Assembly (NCBI RefSeq): GCF_019931145.1
Contig: NZ_JAIOUV010000004.1
Coordinates: 372,001 to 436,000, forward strand
Source: Marinicella meishanensis
Lineage (GTDB): Bacteria > Pseudomonadota > Gammaproteobacteria > Xanthomonadales > Marinicellaceae
Direction of reading: 5' to 3'
Length of the DNA: 64,000 nt
Below are positions 16,457 through 25,503 of this stretch, one piece after another (position 1 is the stretch's first letter; the number at the start of each line of letters is the position of its first letter). The translations under genes and the position numbers were made by a program. The notes under the pieces were generated by a model. It was not told the DNA's origin and did not search any database. It worked only from the letters and a program-made list of their open reading frames with translations.

Positions 16457-17751
16457 TGCAGTTGATGGACAAACTGGCGGTGCTGGCCGATGCCGCCAAG
16501 TACGACGCTTCTTGTGCCTCCAGTGGCACCACCCGCAGAGATTCGGCCGGGGGGCAGGGCATCGGTTCGGCCGGCGGCACCGGTATTTGTCACAGCTACA
16601 CCCCGGATGGTCGCTGTGTCTCCTTGTTGAAAGTCCTGTTCACCAACTTTTGCATTTACGAATGCAGTTATTGCGTGAACCGCGCTTCCAGCCAAGTACG
16701 CAAAGCGCGCTTCTCAGTGGCTGAGGTGGTCAAACTGACTTTGGATTTTTACCGGCGCAATTACATCGAAGGTTTGTTTTTGAGCTCGGGCATCATCCAG
16801 GACGAAGATCACACCATGGAACAACTCACCCTGGTGGCCAAAGAATTGCGGCTGAAACATGGGTTCAAAGGTTACATTCACTTGAAAACCATACCCGATG
16901 CCTCACCCGAACTGCTCAAAGAAGCCGGTCGGTATGCCGATCGATTGAGTATCAACATCGAGCTTCCGACCCAACAAAGCCTGAAAATGCTGGCGCCGGA
17001 AAAGAGCATCCAGGGCATCACCACCACCATGTCACGCCTGCAGGCTGGCATTGACGAAGCCAAATCCCAACGCAAAAACCGCCAAACCATCAGCAACCGC
17101 CGCAGCCAAGCGACATTCAACTTTGCGCCGGCCGGTCAGAGTTCGCAAATGATCATTGGCGCCGACGATTCAACCGACGGCACCATCCTACAAACCTCGG
17201 ACCGCTTGTACAGCCAGTATCGCATGCGCCGCGTCTACTATTCGGCCTTCAGCCCCATCCCCGATGCCTCCTCGGCTTTGCCCATACAAGCACCCCCCCT
17301 GGTGCGCGAACATCGGCTGTACCAAGCCGATTGGTTGTTGCGGTTTTATGGTTTTTCCACCCAAGAAATTGTGCCCACTGTTGGCCCTGAAGCCGGCATG
17401 TTGGACCTGCACATCGACCCCAAATTGGCTTGGGCCATTCGCCACCGCGACTGGTTCCCCATCAACGTCAATCGGGCCCCCTTGGAATTGTTGTTGCGGA
17501 TCCCTGGCATTGGTGCCCGCACCGCGCACAAAATCACCCGCGTGCGGCGGCATCGCCGCTTGCGCTTGGCCGACCTGCAAGCGATGCGGGTGCCGTTACC
17601 CAAGTGTCGACCCTTCATCGAAACGCTGGACCACACCCCTGCTGCCAGTCTGCTGGAACAAGACAACCTGCGGCGCCATTTCATCCCACCGGTGCAACAA
17701 GAATTGGACTTGTTCCAAGCCCCGCCCACGCCTCTGGTGACAGCTCCATGA
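16456..17751 (+). CDS. Putative DNA modification/repair radical SAM protein (TIGR03916-like)
   Basis: A 431-residue protein. The radical SAM cluster is C-x3-C-x2-C in N-F-C-I-Y-E-C-S-Y-C-V-N-R, at residues ~60-68. The following S-S-G-I-I and H-L-K-T-I-P segments fit the family described as a radical SAM protein linked to uracil-DNA glycosylase relatives. A helix-hairpin-helix DNA-binding motif lies near residue 345 (L-L-R-I-P-G-I-G-A-R-T-A). The chemistry is unknown; a DNA lesion or base is a likely substrate. It overlaps lexA by one base and its stop overlaps the next ATG (ATGA). Confidence 0.85.
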   Translation: MQLMDKLAVLADAAKYDASCASSGTTRRDSAGGQGIGSAGGTGICHSYTPDGRCVSLLKVLFTNFCIYECSYCVNRASSQVRKARFSVAEVVKLTLDFYRRNYIEGLFLSSGIIQDEDHTMEQLTLVAKELRLKHGFKGYIHLKTIPDASPELLKEAGRYADRLSINIELPTQQSLKMLAPEKSIQGITTTMSRLQAGIDEAKSQRKNRQTISNRRSQATFNFAPAGQSSQMIIGADDSTDGTILQTSDRLYSQYRMRRVYYSAFSPIPDASSALPIQAPPLVREHRLYQADWLLRFYGFSTQEIVPTVGPEAGMLDLHIDPKLAWAIRHRDWFPINVNRAPLELLLRIPGIGARTAHKITRVRRHRRLRLADLQAMRVPLPKCRPFIETLDHTPAASLLEQDNLRRHFIPPVQQELDLFQAPPTPLVTAP

Positions 17752-18644
17752 ACATTGATGCGGTGGTGGATTTCAACCATTGGCGGGACCAAGCCAGGTT
17801 GCTGCTGCAGCAAGGCATCCACCCCACTGCAGTGAATTGGTCGGGACAACAACAAACCCAATTGGCCTTCGATTCGCCGCCGGCCACCGCCGAAAGCAGC
17901 CGCGCCTATGCCGCCGGGCAGGTGCCAAAAAACTTCATCAAACTGGCCCGCGCCGCGGCCTGTTACCGGGACGAAAGCCGCTGGGCCCTGCTTTACAGCC
18001 TGTTGTGGCGCTTGACCCATGGTGAATCTCACTTGCTGCATTTGGTCACCGACCCTGAAGTCAAGCGCCTGCGTCACATGGCCCAAGCGGTGCGGCGGGA
18101 TGCCCACAAAATGCATGCCTTTGTGCGGTTCAAAAAACAGCAGATCAATGACCGCGAATGGTATGTGTCCTGGTTTGAACCCAGCCACCTGATCGTGCCA
18201 GACACCGCCGACTTTTTCGTCAAACGGTTCAACACCATGAACTGGTCGATCCTGACCCCCGACGCTTGCGCCCACTGGGACCAGAACCGCCTACAAATCA
18301 CCCCTGGCGTCGACCAACCAAATGCCTTAATCCAGGGTCAAATGTCTGATGACATGGACAAATACTGGCTGCAGTACTACCGCCACATTTTCAACCCAGC
18401 GCGTCTGAAAACCCAAGCCATGCAAAGTGAGATGCCAAAAAAATACTGGGACAACCTGCCAGAGGCGGCATTGATCAATGACCTGGCCAACGGTTCGGGT
18501 CAACGCACCCAAACCATGTTGGATCAAGCCCCCAATGACCCGGACCGCTTGCGACTCAAATCAAAAAAACTGCGCCAACAGCAAGATGCCATCAGAAGCA
18601 AGCAATACCCATCGAATTCAGCCCCAGATCAATGGATGAACTGA
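17748..18644 (+). CDS. DUF4130/TIGR03915-like partner of the radical SAM protein
   Basis: A 298-residue protein. The middle (L-L-Y-S-L-L-W-R-L), H-K-M-H-A-F-V-R-F and W-F-E-P-S-H blocks, and K-K-Y-W-D-N-L-P-E-A-A-L-I near residue 235, are typical of the protein that accompanies TIGR03916-type radical SAM enzymes. In many bacteria this domain is fused to a uracil-DNA glycosylase-like domain; no such domain is present here, and none is in the window. The start is fixed by the ATGA overlap. Its end overlaps the convergent hydrolase by 16 bases. Confidence 0.8.
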   Translation: MNIDAVVDFNHWRDQARLLLQQGIHPTAVNWSGQQQTQLAFDSPPATAESSRAYAAGQVPKNFIKLARAAACYRDESRWALLYSLLWRLTHGESHLLHLVTDPEVKRLRHMAQAVRRDAHKMHAFVRFKKQQINDREWYVSWFEPSHLIVPDTADFFVKRFNTMNWSILTPDACAHWDQNRLQITPGVDQPNALIQGQMSDDMDKYWLQYYRHIFNPARLKTQAMQSEMPKKYWDNLPEAALINDLANGSGQRTQTMLDQAPNDPDRLRLKSKKLRQQQDAIRSKQYPSNSAPDQWMN

Positions 18645-19459
18645 GCTTTCAAATGGGCAATGATTTGGGGGAACTGATCCAACACCGAGGCATGGTCGCC
18701 ATCAATGGGCCAATGGGCGTGGGGGTGTTGAAATGATTTTTGCTGCAGCCTGAGGATCACCTTCTCAGACATCAAGGTGGACGGCCACACCTCGTCATGT
18801 TGGGCAGAAATCAATAACACCGAACCATTGATTTTTTCCACCGGTATCAGCGCTTCATGGCGGTCATCCACATCTTCCAACATGAGGGTAAAAACCTGGT
18901 GAAGGTCACCGGTCATCCTGGGGCCAACGATTTTGGGTGTTGCTTTGACAAAAGGCACCTCCTTGCCTTGATGGGTCCAAGAAGAATGGTCCATGTTGAA
19001 GGTCAACCCTGGGAAGCTGACATGACTGGGGACCAGGGCCACCACCGCTTGATAATCAGGATAACGGCTGGCCAGATTCAACACCAACTCACCGCCTTTG
19101 GATCCGCCGATCAAAATGAGCTTGTGTGGATCAATTTGGGGGTTCTGACTGTGCGCCATGATGGTTTCATGGATGGCATCCAATGAAATGCGATCCAATT
19201 GCTGTGATGCGTTGGGCAAACCAAAATAACCCACTGCCAAGAAGGCAAATCCGGCCTCATTGAATGCCTCGCGGGTGGTTTGCCAACGGTCACTGGTCCA
19301 GGCATTTCCGCCTTCGCTACCACCGAAACCAACCACCAAAGGCTGCTGCTTGCCATCACCCAGATACAATTGGGTGTCCAAGGCACCATGCCGTTCTGGC
19401 AACTGGGCCTGCAACACGCCACTGACCAACAAACCCAACCAAATAATGACATGTCTCAC
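18629..19459 (-). CDS. Exported alpha/beta hydrolase with BAAT-like C-terminal domain
   Basis: A 276-residue protein with a short signal peptide ending near Q-A-Q. The oxyanion motif is G-F-G-G-S-E-G-G and the nucleophile elbow G-G-S-K-G-G. The later S-A-Q-H-D-E-V-W-P-S-T-L-M-S-E and G-D-H-A-S carry the acid and histidine, as in BAAT/acyl-CoA thioester hydrolase C-terminal domains. The start codon is GTG with AAGGAGG upstream at a slightly long spacing. Substrate is not evident. Confidence 0.75.
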   Translation of the reverse strand: MRHVIIWLGLLVSGVLQAQLPERHGALDTQLYLGDGKQQPLVVGFGGSEGGNAWTSDRWQTTREAFNEAGFAFLAVGYFGLPNASQQLDRISLDAIHETIMAHSQNPQIDPHKLILIGGSKGGELVLNLASRYPDYQAVVALVPSHVSFPGLTFNMDHSSWTHQGKEVPFVKATPKIVGPRMTGDLHQVFTLMLEDVDDRHEALIPVEKINGSVLLISAQHDEVWPSTLMSEKVILRLQQKSFQHPHAHWPIDGDHASVLDQFPQIIAHLKAQFIH

Positions 19460-19592
19460 GGCGATAATGACCTCCTTTTGACTGTCGAGTAGGTTACCAC
19501 ATCTCTTTCAATGAACCATGTGCCTGTGTTCACTTTTACCCTTGACCCTTGACACCCACATGAGCTCTGGCAATCAGTGTTTTCTGACAATT

Positions 19593-20075
19593 TCAATCTT
19601 CAGTCGGAGGTTTGTGGGTCAATTGCACACCATAAGTAGATGCCGCTGCTTTGATCATTTGAGCTTCGCTGGTACCGGCCACAAAACGGTAACTGGGGGC
19701 CACCATGGGGGCCACCGATGAGACCTGGATTTGGATGATGCCGAGGATTTGAAAAGCGTCTCCGGCCATGGCCTGCAGTGGTGCCAGACGCTCGGTGAAA
19801 CCGTTGTCTTTGGCGGTCAAATACCGGGCGGTACCGAACACTTGGTGGCCCTTTTGTTTGAACACGTGGATGAAGCTGACACAAACCGATGGGTTGGACC
19901 GCAAGTTCTTGACGCTGTTGGGTGAGGCGATGTTGGCGATGATGATTTCATCGCTGCCATAAGCGGAGAATATTTCTTTGGGCGACACCCTCGGGTTGCC
20001 GTTGGCATCGGCGGTGGCCAACCAACACAACACAGCCTCTTTAAGGGACTGCCTGACTGACTGATCCAGCACCAT
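19593..20075 (-). CDS. Pyridoxamine 5'-phosphate oxidase-like flavoprotein
   Basis: A 160-residue split-barrel protein. It opens with C-W-L-A-T-A-D-A-N-G-N-P-R-V-S-P-K-E, typical of the PPOX-like family that binds FMN, F420 or haem. N-S-V-K-N-L-R-S-N-P-S-V-C-V-S-F-I follows. Which cofactor it uses is unclear. It starts directly after the proline iminopeptidase stop with no gap, suggesting co-transcription. Confidence 0.78.
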   Translation of the reverse strand: MVLDQSVRQSLKEAVLCWLATADANGNPRVSPKEIFSAYGSDEIIIANIASPNSVKNLRSNPSVCVSFIHVFKQKGHQVFGTARYLTAKDNGFTERLAPLQAMAGDAFQILGIIQIQVSSVAPMVAPSYRFVAGTSEAQMIKAAASTYGVQLTHKPPTED

Positions 20076-21020
20076 TCAAGCCAAACGCGTCAACATCGCA
20101 TCGGTGGCACTGACCAGGGCATCCACCATCGCCGGTTCTTTCGAAGCATGGCCCGCCCGGTCGACCACGGCCAGGTGAGAATCGGGTAGGGCTTGATGTA
20201 ATTGGTGGGCTTTGGCCGGTGGGCACAGCATGTCATAGCGGCCATTGACGATGTACACCGGCATGCCGCGCAACACGGCCAAGTGTTCTTCGATGGGCCG
20301 GTCTTCGATGAAACAGTTGTGCACACAATAATGCGCTTCCAACAAACCCTGGTGCCAGGGAAAATCATCGGTCATCTCTGGCACTTCATTGTCGAGCATG
20401 GTGAATCCCGCCTCTTCCCAGCGCATCATTTCATAAGACGCCCGTTGGCGCAGCTGGGCATCACCGCTGGTCATCATGGCGTAATAAGCCTGCAAGATTT
20501 GATCCCTTTGGGTCATGGGCACCAGGTCCATGTACCGTTCATAGGCCTCTGGGTTGAAGCGGCTCAAGCCTTGCTGCCACAACCAGCGGTTTTCTTCGGG
20601 GGTGCCAAAAAACACCCCGCGCACGATCAAGCCCAGCACCCGTTGGCGGTGGGTTTGGGCATAGACCAAACTCAGGGTCGAACCCCAGGACCCACCAAAC
20701 ACCACCCAACGGTCGATGTTGAGGTGCTCACGAATGGTCTCGATGTCCGCCACCAGTTCACGGGTGGTGTTGTTGGTCAAATCACCCAAGGGCTTGGACC
20801 GGCCACACCCGCGTTGATCAAACAACACGATGTGGTATTTGGCTGGATCAAAGAAACAGCGGTCATCCTCCCCACAACCCGCGCCCGGCCCCCCGTGCAC
20901 AAACACCACCGGCAGCCCATCTGGGTTGCCACAGGTTTCCACATAGGTCTGGTGCACGTCACTGACGGGCAGATGAAAAGACTGGTTGGGTTCGATGGCT
21001 GGATACAGGGTTTTGCTCAT
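20076..21020 (-). CDS. pip: Proline iminopeptidase
   Basis: A 314-residue alpha/beta hydrolase of peptidase family S33. H-G-G-P-G-A-G is the oxyanion motif, G-G-S-W-G-S-T-L the nucleophile elbow, G-R-Y-D-M-L-C-P carries the Asp and G-H-A the His. F-D-Q-R-G-C-G-R-S and the L-x-x-N-T-T-x-x-L-V-A-D-I-E pattern are diagnostic. Length matches the family. It removes N-terminal proline from peptides in the cytoplasm. Confidence 0.93.
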   Translation of the reverse strand: MSKTLYPAIEPNQSFHLPVSDVHQTYVETCGNPDGLPVVFVHGGPGAGCGEDDRCFFDPAKYHIVLFDQRGCGRSKPLGDLTNNTTRELVADIETIREHLNIDRWVVFGGSWGSTLSLVYAQTHRQRVLGLIVRGVFFGTPEENRWLWQQGLSRFNPEAYERYMDLVPMTQRDQILQAYYAMMTSGDAQLRQRASYEMMRWEEAGFTMLDNEVPEMTDDFPWHQGLLEAHYCVHNCFIEDRPIEEHLAVLRGMPVYIVNGRYDMLCPPAKAHQLHQALPDSHLAVVDRAGHASKEPAMVDALVSATDAMLTRLA

Positions 21021-21113
21021 GGTTGGCTCATTGGGTCATGGATGAACCCATTATAGTTAATCAGCCCCTTCTTGCGAACCATGACATAAGCCTGGGCAAG
21101 AGGCCACAAATCG

Positions 21114-21515
21114 TCATCCCTCAAATGCCTCAGGGTGCTGTTTGCCGCCATCGCCTATTTCGAACCAGGGGGCTTTGGAACCGACAAAAATGTGGTGCGC
21201 CACTTGCAGGTTTGCTGACCCTTCAAAGATCAAGCCAGCCGGCACAAACAACCGCTCGGTGTCATTCTGACCTGGCAAAGTGGAGCCACAGCAGCGACAA
21301 AATGAGGTGGCCCAGTCATGACCGGGTTTTTGCCAATGACTCATCTGGTCCTGGCCCTGAACCCAGGTGAAGGCACTTTGCGCCACCACCAACACCGCCA
21401 TGCCATGCACCCCCGAAGCCCGCCGACAAATCGAACAATGACAGACACAGATGTCTTTAATCGGCGCCTGTATTTCAAACGCCACCGCCCCGCAGTTACA
21501 AGCCCCTTTGAGCAT
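21114..21515 (-). CDS. GFA (glutathione-dependent formaldehyde-activating-like) zinc protein
   Basis: A 133-residue protein with the GFA zinc-binding pattern. C-N-C-G-A-V near the start, C-H-C-S-I-C-R-R-A-S-G in the middle and F-C-R-C-C-G-S-T later supply the cysteines. Family members bind zinc; most have unknown substrates. The ATG at 21515 has GGAGAAAGGG directly upstream, so the longer frame to 21572 is not used. Confidence 0.85.
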   Translation of the reverse strand: MLKGACNCGAVAFEIQAPIKDICVCHCSICRRASGVHGMAVLVVAQSAFTWVQGQDQMSHWQKPGHDWATSFCRCCGSTLPGQNDTERLFVPAGLIFEGSANLQVAHHIFVGSKAPWFEIGDGGKQHPEAFEG

Positions 21516-21718
21516 GCCCTTTCTCCGTTGATCACAGCCCACCACCTTAAAACCAACGGCCGCAGAATGCAATGTACGACTGTCGAAGCACCTTCACCAG
21601 AACACTTCAAGGTGTGTTCAATCAAAACTGTTGGCCTGAATGTCAGACAAGACTGGTTCAAGGTGGCAAGTCCTTCATTTGTGGTATATTGAACGCATCA
21701 ACGCACCACACACATGCC

Positions 21719-23590
21719 ATGAACACCGGAAAACTGATCGCCTTCATATTGCTCTTGTTGGGACAATCAGCCTGGAGCCAAGGCCAACGATTCACCGTCC
21801 GTGACAGCCAAACCGGGGCCGCCCTCGAAGCCGACATTGTGGTGCAATCCATCAACCCAGCCGCCTTAACCCACCAACAATGGCAAGGCATCAAACTGGG
21901 CCAACAGTTACCAAGCCGTGTGCCGGTGATCCAACAACACAACCTGCAACCGGCAGGTTATTTTTTCCAGTTGCCACCCAACCAACACCTGCAGGTTTTG
22001 CGTGTCACGGCAGCCGGTTACCAGCCGCTGCAAACCTGGGTGGAGGCCCACTCGCCCATCCCCATCACCCAAATCATGTTAGACCCCGCCAATCAAGGCC
22101 CCAAAACAGCATGGACGACTGGGACAGCTGGGACAACTGGAGCCACCAAGGCCTGTGACCAAGCCATCATCTGTGGTCACCTGTATGACCAAGCCACGGC
22201 TTTGCCCTTGGCCGATGTCGCCGTCACCATCTCCGGGGATCAATTCCAGAGCCAAGTCTTTACCGATCATCTCGGCTTGTTTGCCGTTGCTGAACCACTG
22301 CCCAAGTCCGTTGACCTTTCCTTTGAACACAGCGGGTTTCAGTCCCAGCGTTGGACCGCAGTCGACACCCACTCACCGCTGTCATTGGTGATTGATATGC
22401 AGCCAGGTTCAGGCCTGAAAACAATCAGTTTATCCCACCCCTTATCAGGCCTTAACAATCAGCCCATTGATCCTGCTTGGCTGCAGGCCAAACAACAACA
22501 TGAGCCCAGCATCGGTGGTGTTGCCAGTCCCAGAGAACGGTCAACCGGCGCGGTTTTTTTAACGCCACCGACCAGCATTCGGGTTGGTTTTGATGGTTCT
22601 GGCGGCAGTTGTTGTGGCGGTAATTGCACCACCAGCCAGGTTTACTCGCTGGAAACCTATGTGCAACGCGGACTGGACAATGAATGGATCTCGTCTTGGG
22701 ATGCCGACAGCCTGAAAGCCGGCACCATCCCCTACCGCTCCTACGGCGCCTGGCATGTGTTGAATCAGGTCTATACCGGCTATGACATTTGTGCCGGACC
22801 CTGTTGTCAGGCCTTTGAATTCACTGGCTATACCAACCCGATCAATGCCGCCTTGGCCACCAACGGCATCATGCTGGATTTGAATGGTGAATTGGCGCGC
22901 TCGGAATATTCAGCCCAAAACAACAGCTGGGATGACCCCAATGATGGCTTGAATTGCAGCAACACCGATCTGTCCTGTGGTGACGGCGCGGTCGGTTCAC
23001 CGGCCACCGGTTGGACCTGTTTGGCCGACCCTTTGTCCACCGGACTGGGTTGTTTTGGTCATGGTCGGGGCATGTCACAATGGGGCACCCAATTTCAGGC
23101 CCTGGACGGTGCCACCTTTGCCGACATCGTCGACTTTTATTACAACGCCAACAACAACCCCTCCGGCCAACGCAGTCAATATGCCAGCACCCCGGTGCGG
23201 CTGGACGCCATCGCCACCGATGTGCCTGTCATCGCTGTCCAAGATCAATTCACCATTGACTACGAGGTGTTCAATGCCAGTGATGCCAACCACCCCTTTG
23301 GTCCACTGCTGCTGGGTGCGAGTCTGTATGATGGCATGAGCTATTATTCAGACCCGGCCAACGACCTCGCATTCGCCATCAACCAAGCCGGTACTTCGGT
23401 CCTGCAGCGGTCTTTTCAATTGGACCCCATCGTCACCCCCGGCAATTTTGACCTGGTCACCGCCTTGTACCTGGACGTCGATGACAACGGCCAAATTTCA
23501 GCCATTGACTGGTTGCTGCAAACCACCACCGAACCGGCGGCATTGCAAGTGCTGGCAGCCAATGATTTGATCTTTCGGGATTCGTTCTGA
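21719..23590 (+). CDS. Exported SpoIID/LytB-domain protein with C-terminal IFxDS tail
   Basis: A 623-residue protein with a signal peptide (residues 1-20, cut after W-S). Residues ~150-240 look like a carboxypeptidase-regulatory or Cna-B-like fold (C-G-H-L-Y-D-Q-A-T-A-L-P-L-A-D-V). A SpoIID domain follows: Y-S-L-E-T-Y-V-Q-R-G-L-D-N-E-W, K-A-G-T-I-P-Y-R-S-Y, and G-H-G-R-G-M-S-Q-W-G-T-Q. SpoIID cleaves denuded peptidoglycan in sporulating Firmicutes. This organism is Gram-negative, so the role is probably peptidoglycan or envelope remodelling. The C-terminus, ANDLIFRDSF, resembles that of the metalloprotease at 8569. Confidence 0.82.
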   Translation: MNTGKLIAFILLLLGQSAWSQGQRFTVRDSQTGAALEADIVVQSINPAALTHQQWQGIKLGQQLPSRVPVIQQHNLQPAGYFFQLPPNQHLQVLRVTAAGYQPLQTWVEAHSPIPITQIMLDPANQGPKTAWTTGTAGTTGATKACDQAIICGHLYDQATALPLADVAVTISGDQFQSQVFTDHLGLFAVAEPLPKSVDLSFEHSGFQSQRWTAVDTHSPLSLVIDMQPGSGLKTISLSHPLSGLNNQPIDPAWLQAKQQHEPSIGGVASPRERSTGAVFLTPPTSIRVGFDGSGGSCCGGNCTTSQVYSLETYVQRGLDNEWISSWDADSLKAGTIPYRSYGAWHVLNQVYTGYDICAGPCCQAFEFTGYTNPINAALATNGIMLDLNGELARSEYSAQNNSWDDPNDGLNCSNTDLSCGDGAVGSPATGWTCLADPLSTGLGCFGHGRGMSQWGTQFQALDGATFADIVDFYYNANNNPSGQRSQYASTPVRLDAIATDVPVIAVQDQFTIDYEVFNASDANHPFGPLLLGASLYDGMSYYSDPANDLAFAINQAGTSVLQRSFQLDPIVTPGNFDLVTALYLDVDDNGQISAIDWLLQTTTEPAALQVLAANDLIFRDSF

Positions 23591-24026
23591 TTGATCATTT
23601 TGACTGTCAGACCTCCCCTTGTCTCTTACGAACCGTCACTCATCAAAATCTGTCATCCCGACCGAGTGAAACGAGCGGGCCGCTTCCGCGTCCTGCTAAC
23701 GCGGCAGACCTACATCCATGTAGGCCAGGGATCTACAAATGACACGAGATACCTCCACCCTCAGCGTCCGGTCGGAATGACAATTCAATAGGGGACTAAG
23801 GGATGTGTTTTTTACCTCCCCTCTCGCCTACAGGGATGTGGGTGCATGAGTCGAGACCGGATCAGAGACCGGCGCCTACAGGGGTGTGGGGGTGCCGAGC
23901 GAGCTAGGAGCGGTATCGGCCGAGAGTGGACTGAGGGGTATGTTCTGTGGTTACCACAGGCATGTGAAACAGGGTTTACACCAGATCACTTGACCCACAA
24001 CATCAGTTGCCTTAAATTCAAAGCCT
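23591..24026. repeat. Intergenic repeat cluster
   Basis: No gene seen. The block 23655-23790 reads like a dispersed intergenic repeat (GTCATCCCGACCGAGTGAAA, then CCTACATCCATGTAGG, ending in CGGTCGGAATGAC). Two copies of a CGCCTACAGG-G/A-TGTGGG unit follow at about 23825 and 23872. Related blocks recur in the next 2 kb. Confidence 0.6.
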
Positions 24027-24704
24027 ATGCCCATACTGTTGTTCATTGTCTTATTGCTGATCATCTTTGGCCCCCAATGGTGGGTGCGCCATGTGCTGCG
24101 CAAGCACCAAACCCACATCGAATCTTTGGATGGCACCGGCAGCGAGTTGGCCGAACACCTGATCAAACGGTTCGAATTGACCGGGGTGAAAGTGGTCAAA
24201 GGCGAAGAGGACGAGGATTACTACGACCCGCAAAACAAAATCGTGTCCTTAAGCCCTGAAGTGTACGATGGCAAGTCATTGACTGCGGTGGCGGTGGCCG
24301 CCCACGAAGTCGGCCATGCCATCCAATTTTTTCGCGAAGAACCGATCAGTCGCTTGCGCGAAAAATACCTGACCCATGCCCACCGCATCCAACAATTCGG
24401 TATCAGCTTTCTGCTGATTTCCCCCCTCATCGGTTTGCTGTTCCGCATCCCCCAACTGGCCTTGCTCACCATCCTGATTGGCGTGTTGACCATGCTGGTA
24501 TCGGTGTTGATGCACGTGGCGGTGTTGCCCGAAGAGTACGACGCCAGTTTCAACAAAGCCATGCCGATCCTGGCCGAAGGCTACATCACCGAAGAACAAC
24601 TCCCCCATGCCCGCCAAATCCTCAAAGCCTGCGCCTACACTTATGTCGCTGCCGCCCTGGCCGACATCTTGAACCTGTGGCGTTGGCTCAGGTTGGTGCG
24701 CTGA
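24027..24704 (+). CDS. YugP-family membrane zinc metallopeptidase
   Basis: A 225-residue membrane protein. One helix at the N-terminus is followed by Y-Y-D-P-Q-N-K-I-V-S-L-S-P-E-V-Y and the zinc motif H-E-V-G-H-A-I-Q. Two or three further helices follow, and E-E-Y-D-A-S-F-N-K-A matches the family (Zn_peptidase_2). The physiological substrate is unknown. The gene stands alone between repeat blocks. Confidence 0.87.
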   Translation: MPILLFIVLLLIIFGPQWWVRHVLRKHQTHIESLDGTGSELAEHLIKRFELTGVKVVKGEEDEDYYDPQNKIVSLSPEVYDGKSLTAVAVAAHEVGHAIQFFREEPISRLREKYLTHAHRIQQFGISFLLISPLIGLLFRIPQLALLTILIGVLTMLVSVLMHVAVLPEEYDASFNKAMPILAEGYITEEQLPHARQILKACAYTYVAAALADILNLWRWLRLVR

Positions 24705-25155
24705 AGTGGATTGAACAAAAAAGAACCACTGTCATCCCGAGCGAGCAAAGCGAGTCGCGTGACCTCCTGACTTTAAGAGGAAATATCGATTAATGTCACT
24801 GAGCTTGTCGAAGTGTCTTTATTGCTAAGGAAAATGCTCAAGCGTCATATTCGCTTCGACAAGCTCAGCGATCTTGAGTGTTGTCTTTAAGGAGCGAACC
24901 GGCCGTTTCCGCGTCCTGCTCACACGGCACACCTCCACCCATGGAGGCGGCCGTTACCGCGTCCTGCTCACACGGCACACCCCCATCCATGGAGGCGAGG
25001 GACCTCATCAATTCATCGCGATTTGATTCAATGACACCCTTACCTTCACCAGATCTTTCGACTCCACTTTGTTGCGCTCAAGATGACAACATTTTTTTTC
25101 GTCATCCCGGACTTGGCAAACATGGATGTAAGATCAACGATGGGCAAAGCCCATC
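24705..25155. repeat. Intergenic repeats including a 48-bp tandem duplication and a 15-bp inverted repeat
   Basis: No gene seen. CTGAGCTTGTCGAAG at 24799-24813 is repeated inverted at 24854-24868. Two 48-base units lie head to tail at 24901-24948 and 24949-24996, differing at three positions, each with an inner CCATGGAGG-type palindrome. A diverged third copy of the unit is at 23681. A GATGGGCAAAGCCCATCCTAC block ends the region near 25139. Confidence 0.7.
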
Positions 25156-25503
25156 CTACACGTCTTTCCAAATATGCCCACACCACAAACAGAGTTGTGC
25201 TCTGGGTGTTGCCACCAATTTTTTACACTCTGGACAACGGTTGATGAACACTTCATCGGCATGTTCCGTCAAAATTCGGTTTCTCACAGTGGTTCTGAAA
25301 CGCTCTATCCCTTGAGACAATGCCTCCACCACTTCAGGGTTATTTTGAGCACCCCACTTTTGACGCAACATATCAATCATCTTCTCACTTTTTGCCGATG
25401 CAGCAGCCAGTCCCAGTGATTCAATTCGGGTTAGCAATCCAGTGTAATAACCCAAAACGTAACGGTTTAATTCCTTTTCATCATCGTATTTTTTGTTACT
25501 CAT
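25156..25503 (-). CDS. Small zinc-ribbon protein, unknown function
   Basis: A 115-residue, mostly helical protein. The C-terminus has a zinc-ribbon pattern, C-P-E-C-K-K then C-L-W-C-G-H. The N-terminal half is amphipathic helix (K-E-L-N-R-Y-V-L-G-Y-Y-T-G-L-L). The ATG at 25503 has GGAG six bases upstream; the longer frame to 25569 lacks a site. Its base composition is more AT-rich than its neighbours. No family recognised. Confidence 0.65.
   Translation of the reverse strand: MSNKKYDDEKELNRYVLGYYTGLLTRIESLGLAAASAKSEKMIDMLRQKWGAQNNPEVVEALSQGIERFRTTVRNRILTEHADEVFINRCPECKKLVATPRAQLCLWCGHIWKDV

Noticed and set aside
24878-25315. Plus-strand open frame of 145 codons
   Set aside because: It runs through the 48-bp tandem repeats and over the zinc-ribbon gene on the other strand, and its composition is repeat-derived.
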